A stretch of DNA of 64,000 nt from Persicobacter sp. CCB-QB2 (lineage in GTDB: Bacteria; Bacteroidota; Bacteroidia; Cytophagales; Cyclobacteriaceae): the NCBI RefSeq assembly GCF_001274635.1, contig NZ_LBGV01000001.1:1426001-1490000 (forward strand), given 5' to 3'. The notes beneath the pieces are model-generated. The model had not been told where the DNA came from and made no database searches. It saw only the letters and a program-made list of their open reading frames with translations. The number at the start of each line of letters is the position of its first letter. The stretch's first letter is position 1. This document shows, one piece after another, positions 45,342 through 54,290 of this stretch. The position numbers and the translations under genes are program-made.

Positions 45342-46651
45342 ATGAGACAACGTCTTTTAAGAGAGGGAGCAAGCGAGCTAACGTACGAAATCCGGGGCAT
45401 TGTAAAAAAGGCGGAACAACTGAAAAAGGTTGGTCAGCCTATTTACTGGGAAAACATTGGGGATCCCATTCAGAAAAATGCCAAAATGCCCGATTGGATG
45501 AAGGACATTATTGGCCAATTGGTAAAAGAGGATGATACTTTTGGATATTGCCATTCCAAAGGGATTCCGGAAACACGAGCCTTTTTGGCCGCCAGGACCA
45601 ATACCCTGGGGGGTGCCCAAATCTCTGCTGAAGACATTTTATTTTTCAATGGTCTGGGAGATGCCATATCAAAGGTGTATCAATTCCTGATGCCGACCTC
45701 CCGAATTATTGGTCCGTCTCCGGCCTATTCCACGCACTCTTCTTCTGAAGGAGCGCATGCGAACACCAGCCCCCTGACCTATAAACTGGATCCGGACAAT
45801 CACTGGTATCCGGATATGGATGATTTATACCTGAAGATCAAATACAATCCCAATGTGGTGGGCATCCTGATTATTAATCCGGATAACCCAACGGGAATGG
45901 TATACCCAAAAGAAATTCTGGATCGCTTTGTAGAAATTGCCAGAGAGTTCAATCTGATGTTGGTCTCCGATGAGATATATTGCAATGTAACCTATAATGA
46001 CGCTCGGCATGGCAACTGGCGGAGTACATTCAGGAAGTTCCGGGCATTGCTTTGAAAGGTATTTCCAAAGAATTCCCCTGGCCGGGTGCGCGTTGTGGAT
46101 GGATGGAATATTACAATCGTGGAGCCGACGAACAGTTCGAACGCTTCTGTCAGACCCTGGACAATGCCAAAATGATTGAGGTTTGTTCCACCAAATTACC
46201 ACAGAAAGCGATTCCGATCATTATGGGAGATGAGCGCTACCAGCCCTACCGTATTGAAAAGAATAAAGAAATCGGGCAGAGAAGTAATATCATCACGGAT
46301 ATTTTAAATGACATCCCCTACATTACCTTCAACCCCACCAATGGTGCCTTTTATAACACCATCATTTTCCGGGAGGACGTACTGAAAAAAGGGCAGCATT
46401 TAAAGATTGAAAATCCCGAAGCAGCAGCACTTCTGAAAAGTTGGGAAGATGCTGAACCCAATATGTCTTTGGACAAGCACTTTGTTTATTCACTCTTAGC
46501 AGCGGAAGGAGTCTGTGTAGTCCCAACCTCTTCCTTTGCCAGTGAGTTACAGGGATTCCGCGTCACCCTACTGGAGGAAAATGAGGAATTATTAAAATCG
46601 ACCTTCGGCAAAATTAAAAAAGCCTTGATGGCTTACTGTGAGAGCATTTAA
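45342..46651 (+). pseudogene. PLP-dependent aminotransferase (aspartate/alanine type), one frameshift
   Basis: Two adjacent frames together make one fold-type I aminotransferase. The first (45342-46055) covers GQPIYWENIGDPIQKNAKMP, the cofactor-binding FFNGLGDAISKVYQFL, IINPDNPTGM and VSDEIYCNVTY. The second carries KGISKEFPWPGARCGW with the PLP lysine and the C-terminal domain. One missing base near 46018 (between GGCAAC and TGGCGGAG) would restore NLAEYIQEVPGIALKG across the join. The rest is intact, so it is either a sequencing error or a very recent inactivation. If intact it would transfer amino groups between amino and keto acids. Confidence 0.82.
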
Positions 46652-46676
46652 TTTTTTATTGAATACCCATAATCTA

Positions 46677-46709
46677 AAAAGCACGATCCCTTACCGATCG
46701 TGCTTTTTT
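46677..46709 (+). terminator. rho-independent terminator after the aminotransferase gene
   Basis: AAGCACGATC / GATCGTGCTT stem with a 7-base loop and six T. Confidence 0.92.
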
Positions 46710-47193
46710 CATTTACTCAAAAATGATTTTCATTCTTACCATGTTTTCGTCACATTTTCAACAACCTCCCATAAACTGAAAATCGCCCAATTAAATTTAC
46801 GAAGACTAAAAACAGATGTCCCTCTTTCAAATCCCTCCTGTATACGGTGTTTATTATCCGTTTCCCCACCATCTTTCATAAGGTCGGCTGACTTTACAGC
46901 ACCAAAATTTCCACTTCAACACAACGGCCTTGATCAATTGGCGAAAAGCCATGGAGACTGCTACCGATAAGAAGTCGTCACAGCGTTATTTCCTCAATAT
47001 TTTCTTCTAACCCCTCAGAGGTCAAATAACGCCTTGATGAATTCCGGTAGTAGACTCAATGGCGCGCCCGAATTGATCACAGCCTTGATTTTTTTGTTTC
47101 GTTTTTTATCAAGGAAAATGAAAAGTATGCCTATTGCGCAATTAAGGATGATTTTGTAGTTTTTGATACACAGACTTTTAACGCGATAAATTT
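46710..47193. other. intergenic stretch at the left edge of the second element
   Basis: About 480 bp without a credible gene. It contains an inverted repeat CCTTGAT (47083-47089) / ATCAAGG (47108-47114) around a T-rich loop, 80 bp before the integrase start. The left attachment site should be in or near this stretch, but no matching core was found at the right edge. Confidence 0.45.
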
Positions 47194-48339
47194 ATGAAGA
47201 AAGTAAGATTTAACTACTACAATAATGATATAAGTAAACGTTGGTATATCACCTATCCGGTTATAAAGAATGGGAAACTGAAATCGCACCGAAAGTATAT
47301 TAAAAGCAAAAAATACCCTACAGTGGATGAAAAGCACGCATTTGCAAAAGAATTTATCGCGGATATGGAGCAAAGAATAGAAAATAACGATTTAATAGAT
47401 ATAACTTCTAACGAAACTCCCAAAGAAATCCCAACTCTGGAAAGTGCAATAACGAATATTATTTCGATTTTTAAACAAACTTTAGCGGACAATACTTTGA
47501 GCTCATACAAATGTGTGCTAAAAAATTTTTTGAAATTTGTTCAGGAAGGGGAAGATTCCGGTATTTTGGTCAATAATGTGACCACTGCCCACGTCCATGA
47601 ATTTCTAGATTTTAAGGTTTCCGAAGGGCAATTGTGTATTAGTAGTAGAAATCGATATCTCAGAACTCTGAAGGCTTCTTTCGAGTTGATGAGGGAAAGG
47701 GAAATCATTGAAATTAATCCAGCCAGAACAATAAAAGGAATCCGTAATCCTGGACAAAAATCTCATCAGCCCTATACCATGTTGGAGGCTACTCAAATAT
47801 TGAACTATTTAAGGAAACATGACCCACAACTTTTCGTTTTTGTTTCCATCATTTTCCATACCTTTTTGCGTCCTATTGAAATATGTCGAATGCGGGTAAA
47901 TGACATTGATTTTGATAATCAACGTATCCATGTATCTAAGGAAAATTCAAAAACGAGGATTGCCAAAAACCCAAGGTTCTCCAAACAGCTTCTCCAAATT
48001 TTAAGAGAGTACATGGTGGAGCCTAATTTTGGCGATCTATTTATTTCGGTGAATGGTGCTCCAGGTATGAGGAGTTTGCAAGTAGATCAAATCCGGTACA
48101 GATACAATAAGGCTTTAAAAGCGATAAAACTGGATGGCAAGGGACATACACTCTACAGTTGGAAGCATACTGGAAATATTGAACTCTATAAGCAATGTAA
48201 GGATGTCAAATATGTGCAGTTTCAAAATGGGCACACCTCGCTATCAATGACGGATCAATATTTAAGAAATCTCGGCCTTATGATGGATGATAGCTGGAGC
48301 TACGAAATGCCTGACCTTCAATTTGAAGAAATTGCATAG
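47194..48339 (+). CDS. tyrosine recombinase (integrase)
   Basis: A 381-residue integrase. The N-terminal 100 residues are the arm-binding region, 100-190 a SAM-like core-binding domain (SSYKCVLKNFLKFVQE), and the rest is catalytic: R226 in TFLRPIEICRMRV, H325 in YSWKHTGN, H347 in NGHTSLSMTDQYLRN and nucleophile Y356. The usual HxxR arginine is Asn (N328), a variation I associate with Bacteroidota integrases of the KHTG type. It would integrate and excise the element and points inward from its left edge. Confidence 0.9.
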   Translation: MKKVRFNYYNNDISKRWYITYPVIKNGKLKSHRKYIKSKKYPTVDEKHAFAKEFIADMEQRIENNDLIDITSNETPKEIPTLESAITNIISIFKQTLADNTLSSYKCVLKNFLKFVQEGEDSGILVNNVTTAHVHEFLDFKVSEGQLCISSRNRYLRTLKASFELMREREIIEINPARTIKGIRNPGQKSHQPYTMLEATQILNYLRKHDPQLFVFVSIIFHTFLRPIEICRMRVNDIDFDNQRIHVSKENSKTRIAKNPRFSKQLLQILREYMVEPNFGDLFISVNGAPGMRSLQVDQIRYRYNKALKAIKLDGKGHTLYSWKHTGNIELYKQCKDVKYVQFQNGHTSLSMTDQYLRNLGLMMDDSWSYEMPDLQFEEIA

Positions 48340-48707
48340 TAGCTAGGTGATTTTCTGTTTCCTCTTTCCTCACCTCATTTTCGAGAAATTGTACTTTAAA
48401 TCCCTCTTCTGGGGCTCCTGGTATTTTTGGTAGTCAGAAAAGTACAAATATTTTGAGGAAACAGAGGTTAAAGTGCAATTTTATGGCGATTATTAGAAAA
48501 GTACTAATGAAATAATACAAATGACTGTTGAGGCTCATTTATTAGGGTTTTTGAGAGGCTGATTTCGATGAATTTTCAAATTTCATCTCTAAATACAGGG
48601 ATTTATATTGGGTTATTTATATTTCCTTTTGAGGGGATAGGAAGGAAGTTAGAGGGAGAATAGGTGAAATAGTGAGGAAACAGAGGTGTTTTTCTAGAAA
48701 GATAGCC
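48340..48707. repeat. non-coding stretch with repeated GAGGAAACAG motifs
   Basis: About 370 bp between integrase and the last gene of the leftward operon. GAGGAAACAGAGGT occurs at 48455-48468 and 48674-48687, and its inverse CTGTTTCCTC at 48355-48364. AAAAGTAC followed by AAAT or TAATG also recurs. These may be arm-type recombinase sites or sites for the ParB-like protein. No gene is seen. Confidence 0.55.
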
Positions 48708-49682
48708 TCACCTCACCACCACTTCAACATCCTCTCCTCCCTCAATCCTTTCCTCAAACACATTAAAGACCCTATCCGCATTCGAATACCTGTTCTTCTC
48801 AAACATCGCCCGACCGCCTTCATGCACATGAATGACCATATCGGAATCGAATTCCACCATATTTCCGCCGCGGGTTTGGCGTCCGGTGGTGGATTGGAAG
48901 ATCATGATGAAGATGGTTTGTTTGTGCTGCTTGCGGAGGTCATTCAGGTCTTGCTGTTTGGCATTGGGGACTTTGTTCCAGGAATCGACCACCACGACAT
49001 CAAAGTGCTGGGCGGCTTCGTGTAGCGAAGTAACGCCTTTGGCGGCTTCAGCCGCAGATTGAATTTTGGATCGGTTTTCCGGGTGGATGTATTGTTCGGT
49101 ATAATTTCGGATTACGGGATGAGCCGGGTCCATCTCCAGAGTAAAAAATCCGACTGACTTTCCGAGACTGGCCAAGCCGTTCATTAGTTGGAAAGCCAGG
49201 CGCGTTTTGCCGGCTCCTTTGTCGCCACGGAGGACGATGGCGGATTCATGTGGGGCAAATTCTCCCAACCACAAACCGATCTGTCCAGGGATTTTGATCT
49301 TGGGGGTAGGATCTTCGGTTCTTTCTAAGCTTCCAAAACCGGAAAATCCATTTTCCTGCTTATGGTTTGTTGGTTGAGCTTCCTTATTTTGGGTGATTTG
49401 CCGGTATTGTTCCGCTTTGATGGAGCTGCCTTTGTGGTCCTCACATTCACAGCCGCAAATACAGGTCACGGCATTTCCCAGGCCGGCACCATGGAACTTT
49501 CCTCCGCATTTGCATTCACATTTCGGTCCGGTGGCGGACTCGCATTTCCCGGAGTGTTTTTCGGGCATACCTGCTATGGCAGATTCATTTATATTTTCCT
49601 CCATAGATGCCAAAATGATCATACGCTCGGTTTCATCTTTGGCATTTTTTAAGGCATCGATATATTTTTTGGGAATACTCAT
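48708..49682 (-). CDS. RadA-like RecA-fold ATPase with cysteine-rich N-terminus
   Basis: A 324-residue ATPase. Residues 47-80 hold eight cysteines arranged like a double zinc-binding module. The ATPase core follows: Walker A GDKGAGKT at 153-160, a FFTLEMDPAH strand, Walker B VVVVDSWNKVP, and near the C-terminus EKNRYSNADRVF, resembling the KNRFG motif of RadA/Sms. RadA drives branch migration in recombination and repair; here it may serve element replication or excision. It overlaps the preceding gene by ATGA and ends the leftward operon. Confidence 0.78.
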   Translation of the reverse strand: MSIPKKYIDALKNAKDETERMIILASMEENINESAIAGMPEKHSGKCESATGPKCECKCGGKFHGAGLGNAVTCICGCECEDHKGSSIKAEQYRQITQNKEAQPTNHKQENGFSGFGSLERTEDPTPKIKIPGQIGLWLGEFAPHESAIVLRGDKGAGKTRLAFQLMNGLASLGKSVGFFTLEMDPAHPVIRNYTEQYIHPENRSKIQSAAEAAKGVTSLHEAAQHFDVVVVDSWNKVPNAKQQDLNDLRKQHKQTIFIMIFQSTTGRQTRGGNMVEFDSDMVIHVHEGGRAMFEKNRYSNADRVFNVFEERIEGGEDVEVVVR

Positions 49683-51367
49683 GAGGCTTTCTTTTTGGTT
49701 CCGAAGAGAGAAGTTTGCTTTTTGCCGGCCTGTTTGGCTTCGGATTTTTTCTTCATATGCTTGGCTAATTTCCGCTTGATCGTCCCCACCTTGTCGAGGT
49801 AGGGCTTGGCCAATTCATCGGCCTTGTTTTTAGAGATTTTTCGTGTGGCATCGCTACTATTCACCGCAGCATAAAATCGTGTCGATTTTTCATGGTATTC
49901 TTTTTCAGCGACTTTCAACTCCTTTTCAATGCTTCTTTTCTGTTCCTCCCAGGCCGCTTCTGATGGAGATTTGGAGAGCTGTCGGTTCAGATTGATCACT
50001 GCATCATATTTTCCCATATTCGCAAACCTCTCCAGGTATTGAAAGAACTTGCTTTTAGCTGAAAATTGTCCGCTTTTATTGCCATATCCTTGCTGAAATA
50101 GCCATTTAGCGATCTGATTTTCATTTTGATGCGTCAGCTTTGGGAACCGTCTTCGCGCCTCTCCAGTCCAGTTGGCTATGGTGGAAAGGTTGTTTAGAGA
50201 GGTCTTGTCTTTGCCGTCAAATTGCAATAATTGCCCAATCATCCAGCCCTTGGGGTTGAGATATGACAAATTATGGATGGTCGATGCGTTCTTGCCTTCT
50301 TTCTCGCGGATTTCTTCCTCAATTTGCTTGGCGCAAGAGGGTCCGGAAAGCCCACATTCCTCCCGTTTTTTTCGATAATATCCGGCACGCTCCAGGTCGG
50401 TTTCTTTGGTGGAAAGCGTGTTTGAATTCAGTGCAAAATTAATGGCCTGTGCTTCGCTTCCCTCAAAGATCTTCGCCGGTATCCTTTTAAAATAATGGTC
50501 AATTTTTGAAATTCTTTTGAATGCCTCAAAGCGGCTGTGCCCACTTAAAACGAAGTATCTATTTTTCTTGTTTGGATCCTCCCAAACGACGATGGAATCA
50601 AAAGCGGACCAGTCAAATTTTTGATTGAAATGAGCCGATTCAATTCGCTTTACCGACTCCTCAGAATAGGCATTATTTCGGTTTTGAAAACGCTTTTCAT
50701 CTGTTTGGATCTTCCACAAATCAATAGTGTGAACCTTTACCTTATTTGAACTAGCTCCCTTCTCGGACTTTACTTTCGTCTTTTTAGCTGGTGTGGCCGG
50801 TTTTGACTTTGGCTTTAACTCACTCTTTTTTTTTAAGATGCAGCTCATTTGACCCAATGCAACTTGAACCTTTTCTTCATTTGTTTCGGAAAGGGGAATT
50901 TGCCAAACCTTCTGCTTTGGTGCCCAGGTGAAGCCATTGGACTTCAGAATTGCCCGGTCTACTTCACTAGGTTTATGGCTGAATTTTAGTTGTATGCGTT
51001 TGATTTTTTCATTGCGAACTACCTCTGTTTCAATAGTGGATGCTGCTTTTTTCGGACTTCCTTTTGCTGCCGCTGGGACTTTGGGTTTTGGGGCAGCTTT
51101 TGGCGCTGAGCTCGGTTTAGGGACAGATTCAGGCTTTTCCGGACTCGCTTTTTCCGGTCTATTTTCCGGATTAAAGGCCTGGTATTCTCCCTTTTTGAGA
51201 ATGAAATCTGCAGCCTTTTGCGCCTTGGCCGTAGTGTTCGTAATCCAGCGGTTATCCTCTCTCATTTTTTTGAGAATACGGCTTTTCCAGTTTCGAATAT
51301 AGGCGGCGCTATTGTCAATGGTAAACATCAAAATGCCCGCCTGCCCACATAAATAGGAAGCGCTCAT
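49679..51367 (-). CDS. ParB-like protein; N-terminus is the missing end of the ArdC-like protein
   Basis: A 562-residue frame with three parts. Residues 1-60 (IDNSAAYIRNWKSRILKK, KAQKAADFIL) match the C-terminal end of ArdC-type zincin proteins. Residues 121-160 (KIKRIQLKFSHKPSEVDRAI, FTWAPKQKVWQIPLS) form a small domain common in plasmid and phage proteins. Residues about 212-420 are ParB/sulfiredoxin-like with FVLSGHSRFEAF at 272-283. Adding one G to the G4 run at 51405-51408 joins it to the upstream gene, giving about 870 residues. ParB-like parts bind DNA or act as nucleases or CTPases; the exact role here is open. Confidence 0.78.
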   Translation of the reverse strand: MSASYLCGQAGILMFTIDNSAAYIRNWKSRILKKMREDNRWITNTTAKAQKAADFILKKGEYQAFNPENRPEKASPEKPESVPKPSSAPKAAPKPKVPAAAKGSPKKAASTIETEVVRNEKIKRIQLKFSHKPSEVDRAILKSNGFTWAPKQKVWQIPLSETNEEKVQVALGQMSCILKKKSELKPKSKPATPAKKTKVKSEKGASSNKVKVHTIDLWKIQTDEKRFQNRNNAYSEESVKRIESAHFNQKFDWSAFDSIVVWEDPNKKNRYFVLSGHSRFEAFKRISKIDHYFKRIPAKIFEGSEAQAINFALNSNTLSTKETDLERAGYYRKKREECGLSGPSCAKQIEEEIREKEGKNASTIHNLSYLNPKGWMIGQLLQFDGKDKTSLNNLSTIANWTGEARRRFPKLTHQNENQIAKWLFQQGYGNKSGQFSAKSKFFQYLERFANMGKYDAVINLNRQLSKSPSEAAWEEQKRSIEKELKVAEKEYHEKSTRFYAAVNSSDATRKISKNKADELAKPYLDKVGTIKRKLAKHMKKKSEAKQAGKKQTSLFGTKKKAS

Positions 51368-52290
51368 TTCTGCGATAAGTTCTTCTGCAGCATATCCCGG
51401 ATCACCCCAAACAGCTCCCCGCGCGACTTATCATTGAGTCGTTTTCGGTGCTTTGTGCTATGAACCAACTCATGAAAAAGGGTAGCATAGTAACGCTGTT
51501 TTTCTTCGAATTGGTCAAAATAGGGCATGGTCACCGTATCCTTTTGTGGGGTGTAAAATGCCCGATCCTTTTTGGAATGCAGGATAGGAGGCCTTTCCGG
51601 CATATGTGCAATTATCTGATTAGCAGAATCAATATCATCACCTTTAAATTTTTCTGCTTCTATTTTCGTGAAGTTGTGGTCAATTCCCTCAGTATCATCC
51701 AGATTGAATACCCGGTAGTACTTCAGAAATTTGATTTCCTCATTGTTTTGCGGGTCACTTTCGTATTCTTCTTTTGTGATGGTATTCCCTTCCGAATCTT
51801 TATACATGATGGAATAATAGACCACTATTCGGCTTTCTGCTCCCTTTTCAATTTGCCCTTTTAGCTTCTGGACCTGCTTGAAAGTAAGATAATAAGGCAA
51901 GGCTCTCCGATCCATCATACTCAGCATAAAGTAGTTCATACCCGTGTAGGGCTTATCACTGACGTAATTTTTAGCAATGGGACCAAGTGGTCTGCCGTTT
52001 TTATCCAGGAAGATAGTCTGAGACCAGGGTTTCCTCCAGGGCAGCTCTTCTTCAGAAGTGGATTCAATTTTATCAATGATCATTTGGGTGATGATGTCGT
52101 TGACATTGGCGGTCTTTCCCAGTCCCATCAAGCCGCCCAGTTCTTCCAAGGGTCGTCCTTCATCTCCAAGGAGTTCCTGCTCTTCCTTTTCGCAGAGGCA
52201 TGGAATACCGTTTAATAATTCGTTGTCATTATTATTATCGGAGAACATCCACCAGGTAAGTCCTCCCAAGGCTAGGGCTGGAATGATCAT
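51364..52290 (-). CDS. ArdC-like protein: ssDNA-binding domain plus zincin metallopeptidase
   Basis: A 308-residue frame. After a hydrophobic N-terminus (MIIPALALGGLTWWMFSDNN) comes the ArdC N-terminal domain (LPWRKPWSQTIFL, KPYTGMNYFML, YYLTFKQVQKLKGQI) and the zincin site HELVH at 273-277. The protein stops soon after, where relatives continue with a YxxEELxAE motif. That motif, YAAEELIAEM, is present in the -1 frame from 51405 onward and leads into the next gene, so the two frames are one gene split by a missing G. ArdC proteins protect incoming DNA from restriction. A membrane-type N-terminus is unusual for the family. Confidence 0.8.
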   Translation of the reverse strand: MIIPALALGGLTWWMFSDNNNDNELLNGIPCLCEKEEQELLGDEGRPLEELGGLMGLGKTANVNDIITQMIIDKIESTSEEELPWRKPWSQTIFLDKNGRPLGPIAKNYVSDKPYTGMNYFMLSMMDRRALPYYLTFKQVQKLKGQIEKGAESRIVVYYSIMYKDSEGNTITKEEYESDPQNNEEIKFLKYYRVFNLDDTEGIDHNFTKIEAEKFKGDDIDSANQIIAHMPERPPILHSKKDRAFYTPQKDTVTMPYFDQFEEKQRYYATLFHELVHSTKHRKRLNDKSRGELFGVIRDMLQKNLSQK

Positions 52291-52296
52291 ATTTCT

Positions 52297-52479
52297 TTAA
52301 TTGTTTTGGACTACAGTATTTTCCGCCAATATTTCCCCCAGTAATCCCCCCACAAAAAGGAAAGCCGAAGCATCTTTTTTCAGATGCCTGGCTAAATAAT
52401 AGGCCGCCAACCCGCAGGCACCTACATAAATGGCTTTTTTAGTTGTGTTTTTTAGGGTTAGGAGGTGAACTTGACTCAT
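52297..52479 (-). CDS. small membrane protein (60 aa)
   Basis: Two short hydrophobic helices (AIYVGACGLAAYYLARHL and DASAFLFVGGLLGEIL) separated by a basic turn. It is the first gene left of the toxin-antitoxin pair and precedes the ArdC-like gene by 6 bp. No family is recognised. Small membrane proteins are numerous in this element. Confidence 0.55.
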   Translation of the reverse strand: MSQVHLLTLKNTTKKAIYVGACGLAAYYLARHLKKDASAFLFVGGLLGEILAENTVVQNN

Positions 52480-52525
52480 TACTCTTAGGGTTTCAATTTC
52501 TCTTTAAATGCAGGATTCCGTGTTT

Positions 52526-52588
52526 TTTGTATTACTTAATGTCATTTAGTATTACTTTTGCGTATACTCTATTAAAAAGTAAAGTATT
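52526..52588 (+). promoter_or_regulatory. promoter/operator of the toxin-antitoxin pair
   Basis: GTATTACTT occurs at 52529-52537 and 52549-52557, exactly 20 bp apart, and AGTATT recurs just before the ATG. TACTTTTG at 52553-52560 fits a Bacteroidota -7 box lying inside the second repeat. Binding of the antitoxin would thus cover the promoter, the usual autoregulation. Confidence 0.55.
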
Positions 52589-52804
52589 ATGGAAAGCTCA
52601 AAAATCAGAAAGTCACTAACACTTGATCCGGATGTGGTTCAATTTATTGACAAATACTCACGTACGAGCCGAGTTAGCTTCAGTACCGCCGTTAATCAGA
52701 TTCTGTTGATTTATAAGCAGAAGCAGCAAAAAGAGACCGCTATGCAAATGGCTGATCGGTTAATGGATGATAATGAAGATGTATTTGAACACTTGGCTAA
52801 ATAA
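52589..52804 (+). CDS. antitoxin, ribbon-helix-helix type
   Basis: A 71-residue protein. Residues 1-50 (KIRKSLTLDPDVVQFIDKYS, SRVSFSTAVNQILLIY) fit the ribbon-helix-helix DNA-binding fold of antitoxins; the acidic C-terminus (MADRLMDDNEDVFEHLAK) should wrap and block the toxin. Its stop overlaps the toxin start as TAATG, so translation is coupled. It would also repress its own promoter. Confidence 0.75.
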   Translation: MESSKIRKSLTLDPDVVQFIDKYSRTSRVSFSTAVNQILLIYKQKQQKETAMQMADRLMDDNEDVFEHLAK

Positions 52805-53199
52805 TGGTTAATTCTTATATCACTAAAGAGGAGCTACTCTTATTGCATCACAAATCCATCAAGCGATTTGGTGGTTTAGATGGAATTAAATCACCTGAGC
52901 ACGAAGGTTTGATTGATTCCTGTTTATCTCATATTCAAAACGATGATTATTATCCGGATCTGGAAAGCAAAAGTGTGCATTTGTATTGGAGCCTGATAAA
53001 GAATCATTGTTTTGAAGATGGAAACAAACGAATAGCCTTAAGAGCGGTTACCTTTTTTTGGTTGAAAAACGGAATAGAATACGATGTAGCCAATTCATTT
53101 ATTAAACAACATGGTATTTCACTCACAGAAGGAATTGCTGCCGGTAAGTTTGAGAAAAACCAAGTATTTTCCATTATCCAGGACTTTCTAAAGTCTTAA
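52804..53199 (+). CDS. Doc-type (Fic fold) toxin
   Basis: A 131-residue Fic-fold protein of the Doc family with the catalytic motif H68-C-F-E-D-G-N-K-R76 (NHCFEDGNKRIALRA). Doc kinases phosphorylate elongation factor EF-Tu and so block translation; the related Fic enzymes add AMP. The HxFxD(A/G)NK form seen here is that of Doc. Length is right and the motif complete. Together with the antitoxin it forms an addiction pair that would stabilise the element. Confidence 0.85.
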   Translation: MVNSYITKEELLLLHHKSIKRFGGLDGIKSPEHEGLIDSCLSHIQNDDYYPDLESKSVHLYWSLIKNHCFEDGNKRIALRAVTFFWLKNGIEYDVANSFIKQHGISLTEGIAAGKFEKNQVFSIIQDFLKS

Positions 53200-53224
53200 T
53201 TTTTTCAACCTTGCGAATAGTCGA

Positions 53225-53665
53225 TTATACATTATTGTCTTCATTTTTTCTTTTGTAGTTAATCATGGATATATCAAAATGCTGACTCACTTTACCGGCC
53301 ACCTTTTCAATCGTTCGGCCTGCCACATAACCACCAATGCCTACGGTGAGCAGGTTCCAGAATGGTTCCGGTATACGATGTAATTCAACCGGATAGAAGC
53401 AGGAAATCATCACAATAAGGGCAAAGCAAACCATCACCGCTGGTCGCCAATTCCGTTGCAGGGCATTTCCTTGGCTTTCACTGAGGATAATTTGTGTCTG
53501 CAGGCGACTAATTTCCACCAAATGCTCTAGGAGCATTTTGGCTAATCGGTTTTTCAGGGCTTGCTTTTCCTCTTCGGAAGTAACTACTTCATCGACCACA
53601 TTCCCAACGGATTCCACTAGTTTTGATGCCCCACTGGAAATGATTTTAGATAGAAAATTTCCCAT
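53225..53665 (-). CDS. holin, three-transmembrane (GTA-holin-like) type
   Basis: A 146-residue protein. The N-terminal half is an amphipathic, charged helix region with SEEEKQALKNRLAKMLLEHL, then LSESQGNALQRNWRPAVMVC begins the hydrophobic part. Two clear membrane segments (VMVCFALIVMISCFYPV and LLTVGIGGYVAGRTIE) follow and the C-terminus is basic. This is the layout of the 3-TM holin family first noted in gene transfer agents. It overlaps the lysozyme gene by 20 bp; together they form the lysis cassette. Confidence 0.78.
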   Translation of the reverse strand: MGNFLSKIISSGASKLVESVGNVVDEVVTSEEEKQALKNRLAKMLLEHLVEISRLQTQIILSESQGNALQRNWRPAVMVCFALIVMISCFYPVELHRIPEPFWNLLTVGIGGYVAGRTIEKVAGKVSQHFDISMINYKRKNEDNNV

Positions 53666-54290
53666 AATGCATCAATATTATTCCCCCGATAAGCACCAAG
53701 GCTAAACTGCCTAAACCATAGACCTGCCAGTCTGCATAAACAAAAGCCATGGCCCGCTTTTTCCAACCGGATAAAAACTTTTTCAGAGTGCTATTCTTTT
53801 GGGCCAAGGCCTCATAATATTCCACTCTGGCCAGCTTGTACTGCTCAAATAGCAAGGCTCCATCCACGGAGTTTATCGCACCTATAGTCATTGGACCCAT
53901 GGCACCATCTACTGAAAGATTCAGGCTAAATGATTTATTTAGAGTTCGCTGCAAAACCTTAATGGCATTTCCTCCGGCATTGACAAAGAAGTCAAAGATT
54001 TGAGCCTGTAGCGCAGTATTTTGGATATAATCTAGTTGAGCTCTTTTCCAGAATTTTTCAAGGTAAAAAGCTTTAACTAAGTCGTTTATTTCCACTGCTT
54101 TGACTTGGGTATTCCAGGGTAATTTACCTCCGGCCTGCGCCTTGGCCATATCGATATGGATCCAGCCCGGCCATGAGGGATGATAATTTCGGGCAATACC
54201 CTGATAGGTTTCTCCGCCGCTATCTCCAGGGACAAAGGCGTAAAAACCTTCGTGCCTGAGGGTTTCATTTAAAATTTTATCAAAACTCAT
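53646..54290 (-). CDS. GH108 lysozyme (N-acetylmuramidase) with a C-terminal membrane anchor
   Basis: A 214-residue muramidase. The glycoside hydrolase family 108 motif is RHEGFYAFVPGDSGGETYQG, with E14 as catalytic acid. The following domain resembles the peptidoglycan-binding part normal for the family (about 95-170). The last 30 residues form one transmembrane helix (GSLALVLIGGIILMHYG), uncommon in secreted or cytoplasmic phage lysozymes. A membrane-anchored muramidase could be a virion membrane enzyme used at entry, or a lysis enzyme held in the inner membrane. Confidence 0.85.
   Translation of the reverse strand: MSFDKILNETLRHEGFYAFVPGDSGGETYQGIARNYHPSWPGWIHIDMAKAQAGGKLPWNTQVKAVEINDLVKAFYLEKFWKRAQLDYIQNTALQAQIFDFFVNAGGNAIKVLQRTLNKSFSLNLSVDGAMGPMTIGAINSVDGALLFEQYKLARVEYYEALAQKNSTLKKFLSGWKKRAMAFVYADWQVYGLGSLALVLIGGIILMHYGKFSI

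Noticed and set aside
46638..46970. 110-codon frame after the aminotransferase
   Set aside because: It runs through a strong terminator and has no family resemblance.
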